In this document: positions 22,624-31,107 of the stretch, piece after piece | How the letters are laid out: each line of letters begins with the position of its first letter | Numbering within the stretch: the first letter of the stretch is position 1 | Source of the DNA: Robinsoniella sp. | GTDB lineage: Bacteria; Bacillota; Clostridia; Lachnospirales; Lachnospiraceae | Length of the DNA: 64,000 nucleotides | Direction: 5' to 3' | Assembly: GCA_022788205.1 (NCBI GenBank) | Contig: JALEVQ010000099.1 | Location: forward strand, 1 to 64,000 | Translations under genes and position numbers: made by a program | Notes under the pieces: generated by a model | What the model saw: only the letters and a program-made list of their open reading frames with translations | Database searches by the model: none | What the model was told of the DNA's origin: nothing

Positions 22624-25035
22624 TTATTCTGCTTTTGCACCATATGCTGCAACACGCTCGTCATCGATCACGCCTGACCAGTTCAGACCATATGCAAAGT
22701 CATAGGTATTCCCTTCAGAGTCAACGTAGCATTCCATATCCTGTCCAACGTCTTCGTTCTGAGCTTCTACGGTATCCATGTCGATTGGCTGCTGCATTGG
22801 CAGTAATCCAGATGGCTCTACCTGACCTGCAATGATATCAACTGCTGCCTGATCGCTGACACCAAATCCTACCACGATTGCATCTGCAAGTGGCTCTACT
22901 TCAGACCAAACCATTGGTTTGCTCTCTCTCATGTAGACGATCACTGGCTTGTCGCCCATTGCTTCTTTTGTCTCCTCTAACATATCCAGCATATCTTCGT
23001 TGGAAGCTGTCACGCTCTTTCCTTTGTAAGAACGGTTCTCAGCGTTATCTGTGTAGTTGATCTCACCTGTCTCAGAATTTAAGAACTCTTTTCCAGGGTC
23101 GTTTGCGATTGCGGTCTCTCTTGCATTCTCAGCTGTGTACTCACGATACTGTAATGTGATCGGGAGATATCCGTTTCCGCCTGCTGCAAGGTCATCCTCG
23201 CTGTATCCAACGCCGCCGTTCGGGCTTGACATTCCGACGATTGCAAAGTCTGCCTCTTCTGGCTTGTCTGTCACATTGTAGTATTTCTCAAGGATCTCTA
23301 CAGAAACGGTCGGAGCTGTAGTCTCTGTCGTCTCACCTGTAAACCAGTTCAGAGAAACGGTTGTATAATCCGGAACGTAAACGGTCTTCTTCTCTGCTTT
23401 TTCATCTGCCTTAGAAATGATGTTGTCTTTGTTCTTTAACAAAACAACGGATTTCAGCTGTGCATTGTAGCCTGCTTCCATGTAATCTGGATTTCCTACT
23501 TCTGCTTTTGTCTCTTCTGGATCTAAGTAAGCACTCTCGAATAATCCTGCATTGAAGATGTTAGTCAGCAATCTTCTTGCAGATTCTGCAAATCTCTCAT
23601 CTGCAAAGATCTGACCATTCTTCTCCACCATCATGTCATAAGCTGCCATGACTGGCTCGATCAGGTTGTTTCCACCGAACTGATCCATTCCTGCCATCAA
23701 AGCCTGATAGTGACGCTCTGCGATTGTGATATCCTCAACTCCCCAGCATTTTCCTGTGAATGTGGAATCTCTCATTGCATCTGCTGTGATCATCCAGTCT
23801 GTACAGCATACGCCGTCATACTCGTACTCGCCGCGGAGCAGCTCGTTGATCATATAGTTACTGAATCCATTTCCATAGTTTGTTCCATCTTCTGCCTGCT
23901 CATAGCTGATGGTGTAGTATGGCATTACTGCTGTAGCAGATCCTGTCTTTCCGTTCAGCTTGAATGCACCTTCTGTGAAGACGCTCTTGTGTGTATCAAA
24001 ATTATCTCCAGGATATACGGCATATTTTCCATATCCATAGTGACCGTCACGTCCGCCTTCTTCCGGACCACCGCTCGGCCAATGTTTTACCATGGCATTG
24101 ACAGAATCCTCGCCCCATCCAAGGTCTTCGCCGTTCTCATCGTATGTAGACTGGAATCCATCTACGTATGCTCTTGCCATATCGGTTGCAAGATCACTGT
24201 TCTCACCGAATGTTCCATTTACACGGCTCCATCTCGGCTCTGTTGCAAGGTCGATCTGTGGAGAAAGTGCTGTGGAGATACCAAGTGCTCTGTACTCTGC
24301 GGATGCGATCTCTCCGAACTGCTGTACTAAAGCTGGATCAAATGTTGCAGCCATACCAAGAGAAGACGGCCACTGAGACAGATCTCCGGATGCTCCTACT
24401 ACATATTCTGTTGCCTGAGCACTGCTTGCCTCATGTCTTGGGTCAGAACTGTTGTTGCAAGGGATACCATAATCCATACCCTCTACGATTGCCTGTAAGT
24501 TGTTATTCCATTTTGCTGCGATCTCTGGACTTGCCAGTGTTGTCACAAGGATGTGACGGATATTGTTTGTCGTGATAGCATCCATCGTTGTGGTTGCATC
24601 AGTAGAAGTAGCTGTCAGCTCTGTTCCGGAAACTTCCTCTGATCCTACTGCTGTGTGAGCACTGTAAAGCATCAGACCTGCGATGGACTCGATTCCTTCA
24701 CGTCCGTCTGCCACCATCATATCAGCCAGTGCCTGTGCTCTTGTTGCTGTGTCAAGTCTCCAGTCTTCATAGGTATCCAACTGTCCGTTCTGATTCAAAT
24801 CTTTGAATGCGAAGCCATCATCCTCCAACAGAGTAACCCCTGACTCTGGTGAATAGGTCAATGTCTTTCCGCCGTCCTGTACGACTTTGTTGTAGCCATA
24901 CTCTGTCTCGATCACTTCATATTTTGCATTTGCTTCCCCTGCAAAAGCCACTGCCGACAGAGAAGAGGCTGCCATTGTAGCCGTCAACAGTAAAGACGCT
25001 GCTTTGCGCATTCTTCTTTTTTCACTTCTTTTCAT
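22624..25035 (-). CDS. Secreted GH3-family beta-glycosidase, tandem copy 2
   Basis: This 803-residue protein is a close full-length paralogue of the preceding GH3 gene. It has the same signal peptide (RRMRKAASLLLTATMAASSL), the same DLNQNGQLDTYEDW loop, the nucleophile motif VCCTDWMIT, and the same C-terminal GLNWSGVIDDERVA. Differences cluster around residues 115-135 and 560-610 and near the substrate region (DLSQWPSSLG versus SISQWPGYLG), suggesting altered ligand range. The gene, its upstream operator repeats and its terminator all have counterparts at the other copy, so the duplicated unit was a whole monocistronic gene. The AgrC-like kinase gene lies upstream on the same strand. Confidence 0.9.
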   Translation of the reverse strand: MKRSEKRRMRKAASLLLTATMAASSLSAVAFAGEANAKYEVIETEYGYNKVVQDGGKTLTYSPESGVTLLEDDGFAFKDLNQNGQLDTYEDWRLDTATRAQALADMMVADGREGIESIAGLMLYSAHTAVGSEEVSGTELTATSTDATTTMDAITTNNIRHILVTTLASPEIAAKWNNNLQAIVEGMDYGIPCNNSSDPRHEASSAQATEYVVGASGDLSQWPSSLGMAATFDPALVQQFGEIASAEYRALGISTALSPQIDLATEPRWSRVNGTFGENSDLATDMARAYVDGFQSTYDENGEDLGWGEDSVNAMVKHWPSGGPEEGGRDGHYGYGKYAVYPGDNFDTHKSVFTEGAFKLNGKTGSATAVMPYYTISYEQAEDGTNYGNGFSNYMINELLRGEYEYDGVCCTDWMITADAMRDSTFTGKCWGVEDITIAERHYQALMAGMDQFGGNNLIEPVMAAYDMMVEKNGQIFADERFAESARRLLTNIFNAGLFESAYLDPEETKAEVGNPDYMEAGYNAQLKSVVLLKNKDNIISKADEKAEKKTVYVPDYTTVSLNWFTGETTETTAPTVSVEILEKYYNVTDKPEEADFAIVGMSSPNGGVGYSEDDLAAGGNGYLPITLQYREYTAENARETAIANDPGKEFLNSETGEINYTDNAENRSYKGKSVTASNEDMLDMLEETKEAMGDKPVIVYMRESKPMVWSEVEPLADAIVVGFGVSDQAAVDIIAGQVEPSGLLPMQQPIDMDTVEAQNEDVGQDMECYVDSEGNTYDFAYGLNWSGVIDDERVAAYGAKAE

Positions 25036-25131
25036 GTTTGCTTCCTCCTATTTTTTTACATTTTCGACATAATTTTCACGGTTCTTATCGGAATTTCCGT
25101 GATTTTACACATCATATCATCTATATTTTCT

Positions 25132-25212
25132 AGTATATCTTAACATTTTTACCAATTCCACCATTTTGTCGCCAACTACAGCATTTTTGTCGTCAATTAC
25201 GTTTCTATTATC
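25132..25212 (-). promoter_or_regulatory. Promoter and 21-bp-period operator repeats of GH3 copy 2
   Basis: On the minus strand a -10 TATACT (25137-25132) lies 17 bp from a weak -35 TGGAAT (25160-25155). Plus-strand repeats TTGTCGCCAACT (25166), TTGTCGTCAATT (25187) and TTATCTCCAACT (25208) are 21 bp apart. The layout is the same as at GH3 copy 1. Confidence 0.65.
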
Positions 25213-25278
25213 TCCAACTGCGCTTTTCTCTGACACTTATCACTTATTCTCCCTAGATCACTGCTTCTACTTGCTCTG

Positions 25279-26631
25279 CTATTCATTCATCAACATAATG
25301 CTTGTTTTCAGGCAATGCTGCGTCGCTGCTGTCTCGTACATCCCATCATATCTGCGCACAATATTCTTTATAATTTGAATTCCCAGACCATGAAACTCTC
25401 TATTCATCTTTGTCGTCTCAAATTCTGGATTTTTCTGGAGAACATTGCCATCTGTGGAGTTTTCGATCTCAATCTTCAGATACGCTTTTTTTCGCATCAT
25501 GTGGAGACTGACCTTTCCTTTGTCCACTTTTGCCGCCGCCTCAATCGCATTATCGCACAAATTTGAAACCAGGATATTCAGATCATAGATCTGCACTTTT
25601 TCTCCATGTTCCGATGGATTGTCAATCTCTGCATTCACCTCAAAATCAATTCCATATTTTTCTGCCATCTTTCTCTTTTGATTCAGCAGCAAATTCAGAC
25701 TGTTATTGACCGTATAAGGTATGACCGCCAACTCTTCCATCGGGGTTTGATGGAGCTGCTCGAGATATCGGTGAAGCTCTTCATAATTTTGGTCTAGCAC
25801 AAGGGTATCGATACAAAACAAATGCGTCGTATAATCATGGCGAAACTGCCGTATCGTCTGCTGCATCTCTTCCATCTGTTCCAGATACTGCTCCTGCATC
25901 TGAATCCACGTCTTCTGGGCAACGGTCACCTGGTTGATTTCTCCGATCTTGATAATCAAACTGACCATATAGTAACACGCTATCGGAACCAGATTACAGA
26001 AAACGGATAAAATTAATCCCTGAGTCAGAGCCGTCTTGTCATTGATCGAGTGTCTTAAAACATAAGTGACAATCGTATAGTCAATCACACAGACTCCTGC
26101 CATAAAGTACCAATATCCATTCATCACTTTTGTCCTTGCACGCATCACATCGATCATCAGAACTTTGACTTCTAAATACAAAATCCCCTTAAACACGATG
26201 CGCCGTACAATAAACAACATTCTCCACAGTCCCATATCCAGATACCAGTTGTCTGAGAGATAGTAGCTAATATATGTGACCAGATTTTCCTGTGAATAGA
26301 CCATTGTAAAAAAAATCAGACAGACAAGTGCTTTGATCTGAATTTTTCCTTCGAAAAAAATACAGGCATAAATAAACGGAAAGACCAGCATGATTACAAC
26401 ATACGCATAAAAATTATTCTTGGTCACCCAATCTGTCAAAAACAAGAGAAAGGCAAACAAGGTTCCCTCTGTCGCCCACGATTTTCGCGATCGGTATTCT
26501 TTTTGTTTCGGTTCAAAAAAATTCTGAATCAGATAGATAAACAAAAAGGCATCCAAAAACTGACCGATAATATTGATGGCCTGTATATCCGGCAACTGAT
26601 ACAGCTGTCTGATTTGTCTGACATTTATCAT
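25279..26631 (-). CDS. AgrC-like sensor histidine kinase (GHKL ATPase)
   Basis: This 450-residue protein has about six to seven hydrophobic segments in the first 230 residues. A dimerisation region follows with the acceptor motif RQFRHDYTTHL (His in RHD). The GHKL ATPase domain carries NLCDNAIEAAAK (N-box) and FHGLGIQIIKNIVRRYDG (G-box). This is the layout of AgrC/ComD/BlpH kinases that sense extracellular signals and phosphorylate LytTR regulators. The LytTR regulator gene ends 31 bp upstream in the same operon. No agrB/agrD-type peptide genes are nearby, so the ligand could be a glycan or a peptide made elsewhere. It probably controls the GH3 genes, by inference from position and operator repeats. 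Confidence 0.87.
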   Translation of the reverse strand: MINVRQIRQLYQLPDIQAINIIGQFLDAFLFIYLIQNFFEPKQKEYRSRKSWATEGTLFAFLLFLTDWVTKNNFYAYVVIMLVFPFIYACIFFEGKIQIKALVCLIFFTMVYSQENLVTYISYYLSDNWYLDMGLWRMLFIVRRIVFKGILYLEVKVLMIDVMRARTKVMNGYWYFMAGVCVIDYTIVTYVLRHSINDKTALTQGLILSVFCNLVPIACYYMVSLIIKIGEINQVTVAQKTWIQMQEQYLEQMEEMQQTIRQFRHDYTTHLFCIDTLVLDQNYEELHRYLEQLHQTPMEELAVIPYTVNNSLNLLLNQKRKMAEKYGIDFEVNAEIDNPSEHGEKVQIYDLNILVSNLCDNAIEAAAKVDKGKVSLHMMRKKAYLKIEIENSTDGNVLQKNPEFETTKMNREFHGLGIQIIKNIVRRYDGMYETAATQHCLKTSIMLMNE

Positions 26632-26662
26632 TTTCTCCTCCCGTGCTGTTGCTCTTCCAGTT

Positions 26663-27379
26663 CTAAACCTCCTGACAAAATCTGCGTTTTACTTCCGCCA
26701 CCTTGTTGCGGCTGAGCGGTAGTTCTTGACCATCATCCAAAATGACTTTATCATATTTGATCATATAGATCGCTCGCAGATTGACCAGAAAAGATCTGTG
26801 AATCCGGACAAAGCGGTATTCCTCCAATGTTTTTTCCATATCTGAAAGGGTGTTACGGATAAAAAATCCCCCATTTTTCGTCACAATATTGACGTATTTA
26901 TCCTTCGCCTCCAGATACAGGGTATCGACGAGTGACATTTCAAACGGATGTCCCAATTCATCCCAAATCGTACATGTCTTTGGCTCCGCTTTCTGATATC
27001 GCTGACTCAGATCACTGACAGCCTGCTCAAGGTCTTCCTCAAATCTGCTCTTTCTGATAAAGAAAAACGGATGAACGCGAAGACTTTGAAACACATACTC
27101 TTCCTTTGCCGACACAAAAATCAGCACTGCCTCAGGCTGACTTTGCAGAATGATTTTCCCGAATTCCACTCCATTCATTTTCGGCATATCAATGTCCAAA
27201 AAATAAATTTCATACTCTTTCTCATTCTGCACGGTCTTCAAAAGTTCCACCGGGGAACTATATTCTTCCGTCACAACACAAATGCGATACTTTTGAAATA
27301 CTTCATAAATTCTGCGCGACAGATAAGGAAGGACCACTTCCTCATCATCGCAGATCGCCACGGTTACGTTTTCTCTCAT
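26663..27379 (-). CDS. LytTR-family response regulator (AgrA-like)
   Basis: This 238-residue protein has a receiver domain with VAICDDEEVVLPYL, phosphoacceptor YFLDIDMPKMNGVEFG and a threonine/serine-lysine region (FVSAKEEYVF). A LytTR DNA-binding domain from about residue 130 carries EAKDKYVNIVTKNGGFF, FVRIHRSFLVNL and LPLSRNKVAEVKRRF. LytTR domains bind pairs of 9-bp direct repeats about 21 bp apart, which are present upstream of several genes here. The downstream kinase is its probable partner. A TTGGAGG site lies before the start. The upstream neighbour (82-bp gap) is a SurA-like protein. Confidence 0.9.
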   Translation of the reverse strand: MRENVTVAICDDEEVVLPYLSRRIYEVFQKYRICVVTEEYSSPVELLKTVQNEKEYEIYFLDIDMPKMNGVEFGKIILQSQPEAVLIFVSAKEEYVFQSLRVHPFFFIRKSRFEEDLEQAVSDLSQRYQKAEPKTCTIWDELGHPFEMSLVDTLYLEAKDKYVNIVTKNGGFFIRNTLSDMEKTLEEYRFVRIHRSFLVNLRAIYMIKYDKVILDDGQELPLSRNKVAEVKRRFCQEV

Positions 27380-27460
27380 TTACGCCTCCAACAAAGTATC
27401 CCGTATTTTTCGTTCTCTTGTTTGTCTTGATCTATGCCTTTCTTCTATGTCGGTTCTGCC

Positions 27461-28546
27461 TTACTCTTCACCCCATTGTTTCAGTGTGCGCATGAATTGA
27501 TCATTCACTTTCTGTCGATATAAGACAGCCCTTAAATTTTCTTTTAAGGTATCAGAATATGGCAGCACACCAGATCTCGCATCCGACTCATAGCGGAACA
27601 CAAAGACGCCATTGCTGCACGGTGCTGGGACACTGATGTCACCTTTTTCTTTGATTTCCATTGCCGCTTCGATTGCTGGCTTCTCCCAGAAAATGCTGTC
27701 TTTATGGATACTCCAGCCTGTCTTCTTGTCATCGCTGTATTTTTCCATCAGATCCTTAAAGTTTGTGCCTTCCGCATATGCTTTCTGGATCTCATCTACC
27801 TTTTCCTGGACACTCTCCAGAATCTCTGCTCTCAATTTTGCCTCTTTCTCTGCATCGACTTCCGCCTTCGGTGCACCGTTTGCCTCATACAAAAGCTCCT
27901 TCAACTCTTTTTGCTTTTCAGCATCTCCTTCCAGACGGATATGTGTCACAGAGCGATAGCCGGCAGGAATGTAATAAGAGACATTGCCATATCTCGCCAC
28001 AACTCTCTCGTACTGCGGGACATTGCCCTCAAATGCTTTCGTGTCTCTCTCCACAAAGCCGTCATACGTCTTTCTCACTTCCTCATCTGTCACCTGGACA
28101 TCTCTTGTCGCATACGCCTGCACACGGTTGAAGATCTCATTGTTCATCAGGGCATAAAAAATCGGATCACTGTTTCCATATCCCTTTGCTGCCATATGCT
28201 CTCTTGCCTTTTTGTCCAATTCTTCATTTGACATAGACGGATTGCTCTTCTTGATCGCCTCTTTGCAAGTCTGAAGCAGCTCATTCCAGTTCTTCTTGGC
28301 AACCTCCTGAAGCTTGTCCTGCTGTTCCTTTGAGAACTGATCCAGCTTCAGATCCTTCGCCTTCATGCGCGCGATCCGTACCTGGATCAACATCTGAAGT
28401 GCCTGCTCTCTTAACTTCTGCTCCTCCTCCGATGTCACAGCCCTTCTCTTCTGTTTTTGGTAGTTCTGCTTCAAATACTCCGCACATCCCTCCACCTCTG
28501 ATTCATAAATCTTTTCGCCTTTTACAATTGCTGCCACTTTTTTCAT
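27461..28546 (-). CDS. SurA/parvulin-like peptidylprolyl isomerase without signal peptide
   Basis: This 361-residue protein starts MKKVAAIVKGEKIYESEVEG, nine bases after AAAGGAG. It has a SurA-N-like helical region (EQALQMLIQVRIARMKAKDL, YATRDVQVTDEEVRKTYDGF). A parvulin-like domain follows at about residues 200-330 (YYIPAGYRSVTHIRLEGDA, GTNFKDLMEKYSDDKKTGWS, AMEIKEKGDISVPAPCSNGV). Unlike PrsA or SurA, it has no hydrophobic signal sequence, so it should be cytoplasmic. It precedes the LytTR/AgrC pair on the same strand and may be in one operon. It could be a cytosolic holdase for GH3 precursors; that is inference. Confidence 0.72.
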   Translation of the reverse strand: MKKVAAIVKGEKIYESEVEGCAEYLKQNYQKQKRRAVTSEEEQKLREQALQMLIQVRIARMKAKDLKLDQFSKEQQDKLQEVAKKNWNELLQTCKEAIKKSNPSMSNEELDKKAREHMAAKGYGNSDPIFYALMNNEIFNRVQAYATRDVQVTDEEVRKTYDGFVERDTKAFEGNVPQYERVVARYGNVSYYIPAGYRSVTHIRLEGDAEKQKELKELLYEANGAPKAEVDAEKEAKLRAEILESVQEKVDEIQKAYAEGTNFKDLMEKYSDDKKTGWSIHKDSIFWEKPAIEAAMEIKEKGDISVPAPCSNGVFVFRYESDARSGVLPYSDTLKENLRAVLYRQKVNDQFMRTLKQWGEE

Positions 28547-28574
28547 GATAATAATCTCCTTTTTCATCAATTCA

Positions 28575-28603
28575 TTTCATTTTCTACACATTTATGGTAT
28601 AAT
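28575..28603 (+). promoter_or_regulatory. Promoter of second AgrC-like kinase gene
   Basis: TTTCAT (28575-28580), a 17-bp spacer and TATAAT (28598-28603) are followed by GGGGGAATATGT before the ATG at 28654. The divergent SurA-like gene shares this 107-bp region. Confidence 0.6.
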
Positions 28604-28653
28604 GTACACGTATTACATTCGTCGCATCCGCGACAGACTATGGGGGAATATGT

Positions 28654-30024
28654 ATGAATACTTGGATCTTTTTTTTCGCAGACCTTTTATCGTTTTTTTT
28701 GATGCAAAAAACGGTACTTGACTCTTATCCCACCCACAAACGCTGGGTAAAGCATCCGACTGTCTGTCGCTATGCTTTTCTTTTTATTTTATTCCTTACC
28801 TATTTTCTTTGCAACAAATTTCACGCTTCTACTTTTTTACTCAATACACTGTTATACCCAGCCATGCTCGTTCTGTATTCTTTTGTGTTTCTCGACGAGA
28901 ATATTTTTGCCTGCCTTTCTCAGACTCTACTTTTTATATCGATAAAATCCACCCTTCCGGGTCTTTTTACCGGGGCAACTGAGCTTTTGGACAGTTCTAT
29001 GTTTTCTCCCATTTCCTCTGTTGTCTCATTCTGCGCCTCTTTGTTTGGTATTTCCGAGTACGGAGAGACTTCATTTTCCTATGATATCACAAGCCGTCTC
29101 CTCCCCTCGCTGACGATGATTATATTCTACTTTTATCTGACTCATTTTGCCGTCAAAGGGAAGGAAAAATTTCCTTTTTCCTACTGGATAACACTCTGCT
29201 TTACTTCCCTGTTCAGCATTGTCTGGGGATTTTGCTCTTATCCGGAATATTTTGCCGTAGAATATGCCACCTTGATACGCTGTACAGTATCTCTCGGTCT
29301 CTTGATCATCAACCTGATGGTCTATTACCTGTTTTATCGCATTACGACACAGTACAAAGAAAACCTGGAACTCAAAGTGCTCCAGCAGCGTATCTCCTTG
29401 GACAATGCCTCCAACGAAGAGATGAATCACCTGTATCTGAGTCTTCGCCAGGTACGCCATGATCTTTTGAACCACATAGGGATCATGGACAGTCTCCTAA
29501 AGGATAAGCATTATCAGGAACTGGAGAACTACTTTGCCTCCATCCAGCAAAATGAGTACCGCACTTTACACTATCTCGAGACAGGCAATATCGCAGTCAA
29601 CGCACTGTTAAACCGTAAAGTTCAGGCGATCCAGGAACTGGAAATTCCAATCCACGCAAAGGTACTCATCCCTCCTCAGAGCAATATCGATGATACGGAT
29701 CTGTGCGCCATTCTCGCAAACCTTCTCGACAATGCCTCTGAGGCTGTCCATGCTCTCCATCACGGATCCATAGAACTGTCCGTGGGACCGCACACAGGAT
29801 ATCTGGTCATCCAGAGTACCAATACCATAGAGGAAGATCCTCTGAAATCAAATCCTCTTCTCCATTCCACAAAAGGAAATTCTCCATTCCATGGATTGGG
29901 GCTGAAAATCGTCAAAAATATTGTCAAGAAATATGACGGCATGATCTCCATTGACACAAAAGATTATAAATTCTGTGTCAAAATCATGCTTCCGTTCACG
30001 GAGCGTGAACAGAAAGTATCCTGA
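28654..30024 (+). CDS. AgrC-like sensor histidine kinase (GHKL ATPase)
   Basis: This 456-residue protein has about six membrane segments to residue 230. An acceptor region SLRQVRHDLLNHIGIMDSLL (RHD present) follows, then a GHKL ATPase domain with LANLLDNASEAVHAL and FHGLGLKIVKNIVKKYDG. It is the same family as the 25.3-26.6 kb kinase but clearly diverged. Its likely partner is the LytTR regulator 271 bp downstream, an unusually wide gap containing its own hairpin and promoter. The ligand is unknown, and no peptide pheromone gene is visible. Confidence 0.87.
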   Translation: MNTWIFFFADLLSFFLMQKTVLDSYPTHKRWVKHPTVCRYAFLFILFLTYFLCNKFHASTFLLNTLLYPAMLVLYSFVFLDENIFACLSQTLLFISIKSTLPGLFTGATELLDSSMFSPISSVVSFCASLFGISEYGETSFSYDITSRLLPSLTMIIFYFYLTHFAVKGKEKFPFSYWITLCFTSLFSIVWGFCSYPEYFAVEYATLIRCTVSLGLLIINLMVYYLFYRITTQYKENLELKVLQQRISLDNASNEEMNHLYLSLRQVRHDLLNHIGIMDSLLKDKHYQELENYFASIQQNEYRTLHYLETGNIAVNALLNRKVQAIQELEIPIHAKVLIPPQSNIDDTDLCAILANLLDNASEAVHALHHGSIELSVGPHTGYLVIQSTNTIEEDPLKSNPLLHSTKGNSPFHGLGLKIVKNIVKKYDGMISIDTKDYKFCVKIMLPFTEREQKVS

Positions 30025-30295
30025 ATACAGATTCTCGAAAAAGAGTCGTCTTTTTCGTTACGTTATTGTAATATTTTCTGCTTTTTTTGTCAATATGCAC
30101 GATTTGTTTCTCTCTCTTCTGGTCAAAAAATAGGATTCTGTTTAAATTTTTCCTATATATCTGAATTTTTTATGTTATAATTATAACAGAAAAATGATTT
30201 TGACTCATATGACCTTTTGAATCTGCTATCGACAGGTATATGACCTCAAACGATTTGCAATACCGATATACTTATATACAAGGAGGGGAACTGGT
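30025..30295 (+). promoter_or_regulatory. Kinase/regulator spacer: hairpin, promoter and 31-bp-spaced direct repeats
   Basis: CGAAAAAGA/TCTTTTTCG (30036-30057) is a likely weak terminator after the kinase gene. TATAAT (30176-30181) within the palindrome GTTATAATTATAAC is a -10 with no good -35. Two ATATGACCT copies (30207-30215 and 30238-30246) are 31 bp apart, in the transcribed leader of the regulator gene. A strong AAGGAGGGG site precedes its ATG. The regulator may be transcribed and controlled separately from the kinase. Confidence 0.55.
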
Positions 30296-31012
30296 ATGTA
30301 CTTCAAAGTTGCAATTTGTGATGACGAGAAGGCTGCCCTTGAATATATCTCTCAGGCAATCGAGACACTGTTTGCAAACCTTCATCACACTGTCTCCATT
30401 GACTGTTTTTCCAGAAGCCAGCAGCTTTTGGAAGCTTTGCAGTCAGGCTCTAAATATCAAATGTATTTTCTCGACATTGAAATGCCTTCCTTAAATGGGA
30501 TTGAGCTCGGAGACTACATCAATCAGTATAACCGAAATTTCTTTTACAATATTATCTATATCTCAAACCGTCTCGAGAAGGTATTCGACACTTTCCGTGT
30601 TGCACCTCTGCGCTTCATACGAAAACAGTATTTCTATGAGGAAATTCAGGAGGCTGTCAATGCCTCGATCGAATACATCATACAAAATGATGCAAATACC
30701 ATTTCCTTTGAGACAGAAAAAGGACTTCTCTCACTGCCTGCCCAGAATGTGCTGTACATAGAGGCAAACAACAAATCACAGCTTGTCGTGACAACCACGG
30801 ACACCTACACCGTTCTCTCGTCCATCAATAAGCTGGAGGAAGATTTAAAGCCAAAAGGATTCATACGGATTCACCGCTGTTATCTGCTAAACTGCTCTCA
30901 CATTTACCTGATTCAGCAAGATTCCATCCTTCTCGACAACCGCACCTCCATTCCTGTCAGCAAGAAGCGCCGCAAGGAAGTGAAGGAGGCGTTTTTAAAC
31001 TTTTCTGTCTGA
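30296..31012 (+). CDS. LytTR-family response regulator (AgrA-like)
   Basis: This 238-residue protein has a receiver domain with VAICDDEKAALEYI, acceptor YFLDIEMPSLNGIELG and IIYISNRLEKVFDTFRVAPL. The LytTR domain carries EANNKSQLVVTTTDTYTVLS, FIRIHRCYLLNCSHI and IPVSKKRRKEVKEAF. It should bind paired direct repeats. The same-strand kinase lies 271 bp upstream. Convergent with it is a GH3 glycosidase gene, whose terminator lies between them. Confidence 0.9.
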   Translation: MYFKVAICDDEKAALEYISQAIETLFANLHHTVSIDCFSRSQQLLEALQSGSKYQMYFLDIEMPSLNGIELGDYINQYNRNFFYNIIYISNRLEKVFDTFRVAPLRFIRKQYFYEEIQEAVNASIEYIIQNDANTISFETEKGLLSLPAQNVLYIEANNKSQLVVTTTDTYTVLSSINKLEEDLKPKGFIRIHRCYLLNCSHIYLIQQDSILLDNRTSIPVSKKRRKEVKEAFLNFSV

Positions 31013-31048
31013 GCAGCACCATGTGCCGCTCTCAAAAAAGCAGAAAAA

Positions 31049-31088
31049 AGCAGGGAAGCTCCCATCATTTCACGGAAAATTCCCTGCT
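31049..31088 (-). terminator. Rho-independent terminator between LytTR gene and GH3 gene
   Basis: AGCAGGGAA (31049-31057) pairs with TTCCCTGCT (31080-31088). On the minus strand it is followed by a long run of TTTTTT blocks, ending the GH3 transcript. On the plus strand the tail TTCT is weaker but may stop the regulator transcript. Confidence 0.8.
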
Positions 31089-31107
31089 TTCTATCATTTA
31101 CATTCTG

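Noticed and set aside
23710..24330. 206-codon plus-strand frame inside GH3 copy 2
   Set aside because: It is an antisense shadow; the cysteine-rich look comes from reversed GH3 codons.
22356..25212. 21-bp repeats read as a minisatellite or short CRISPR
   Set aside because: Only three degenerate units occur at each promoter and spacers are not unique inserts. The position next to -35 boxes favours operators.
28575..28653. LytTR operator upstream of the second kinase gene
   Set aside because: Several TTCAT copies occur but without a 21-bp period or consistent flanks.
25036..31107. Possible AgrD-like peptide precursor near the AgrC/AgrA pairs
   Set aside because: I looked in the gaps at 25036-25278, 27380-27460, 28547-28653 and 30025-30295. 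No short ORF with a leader and cysteine core was convincing.
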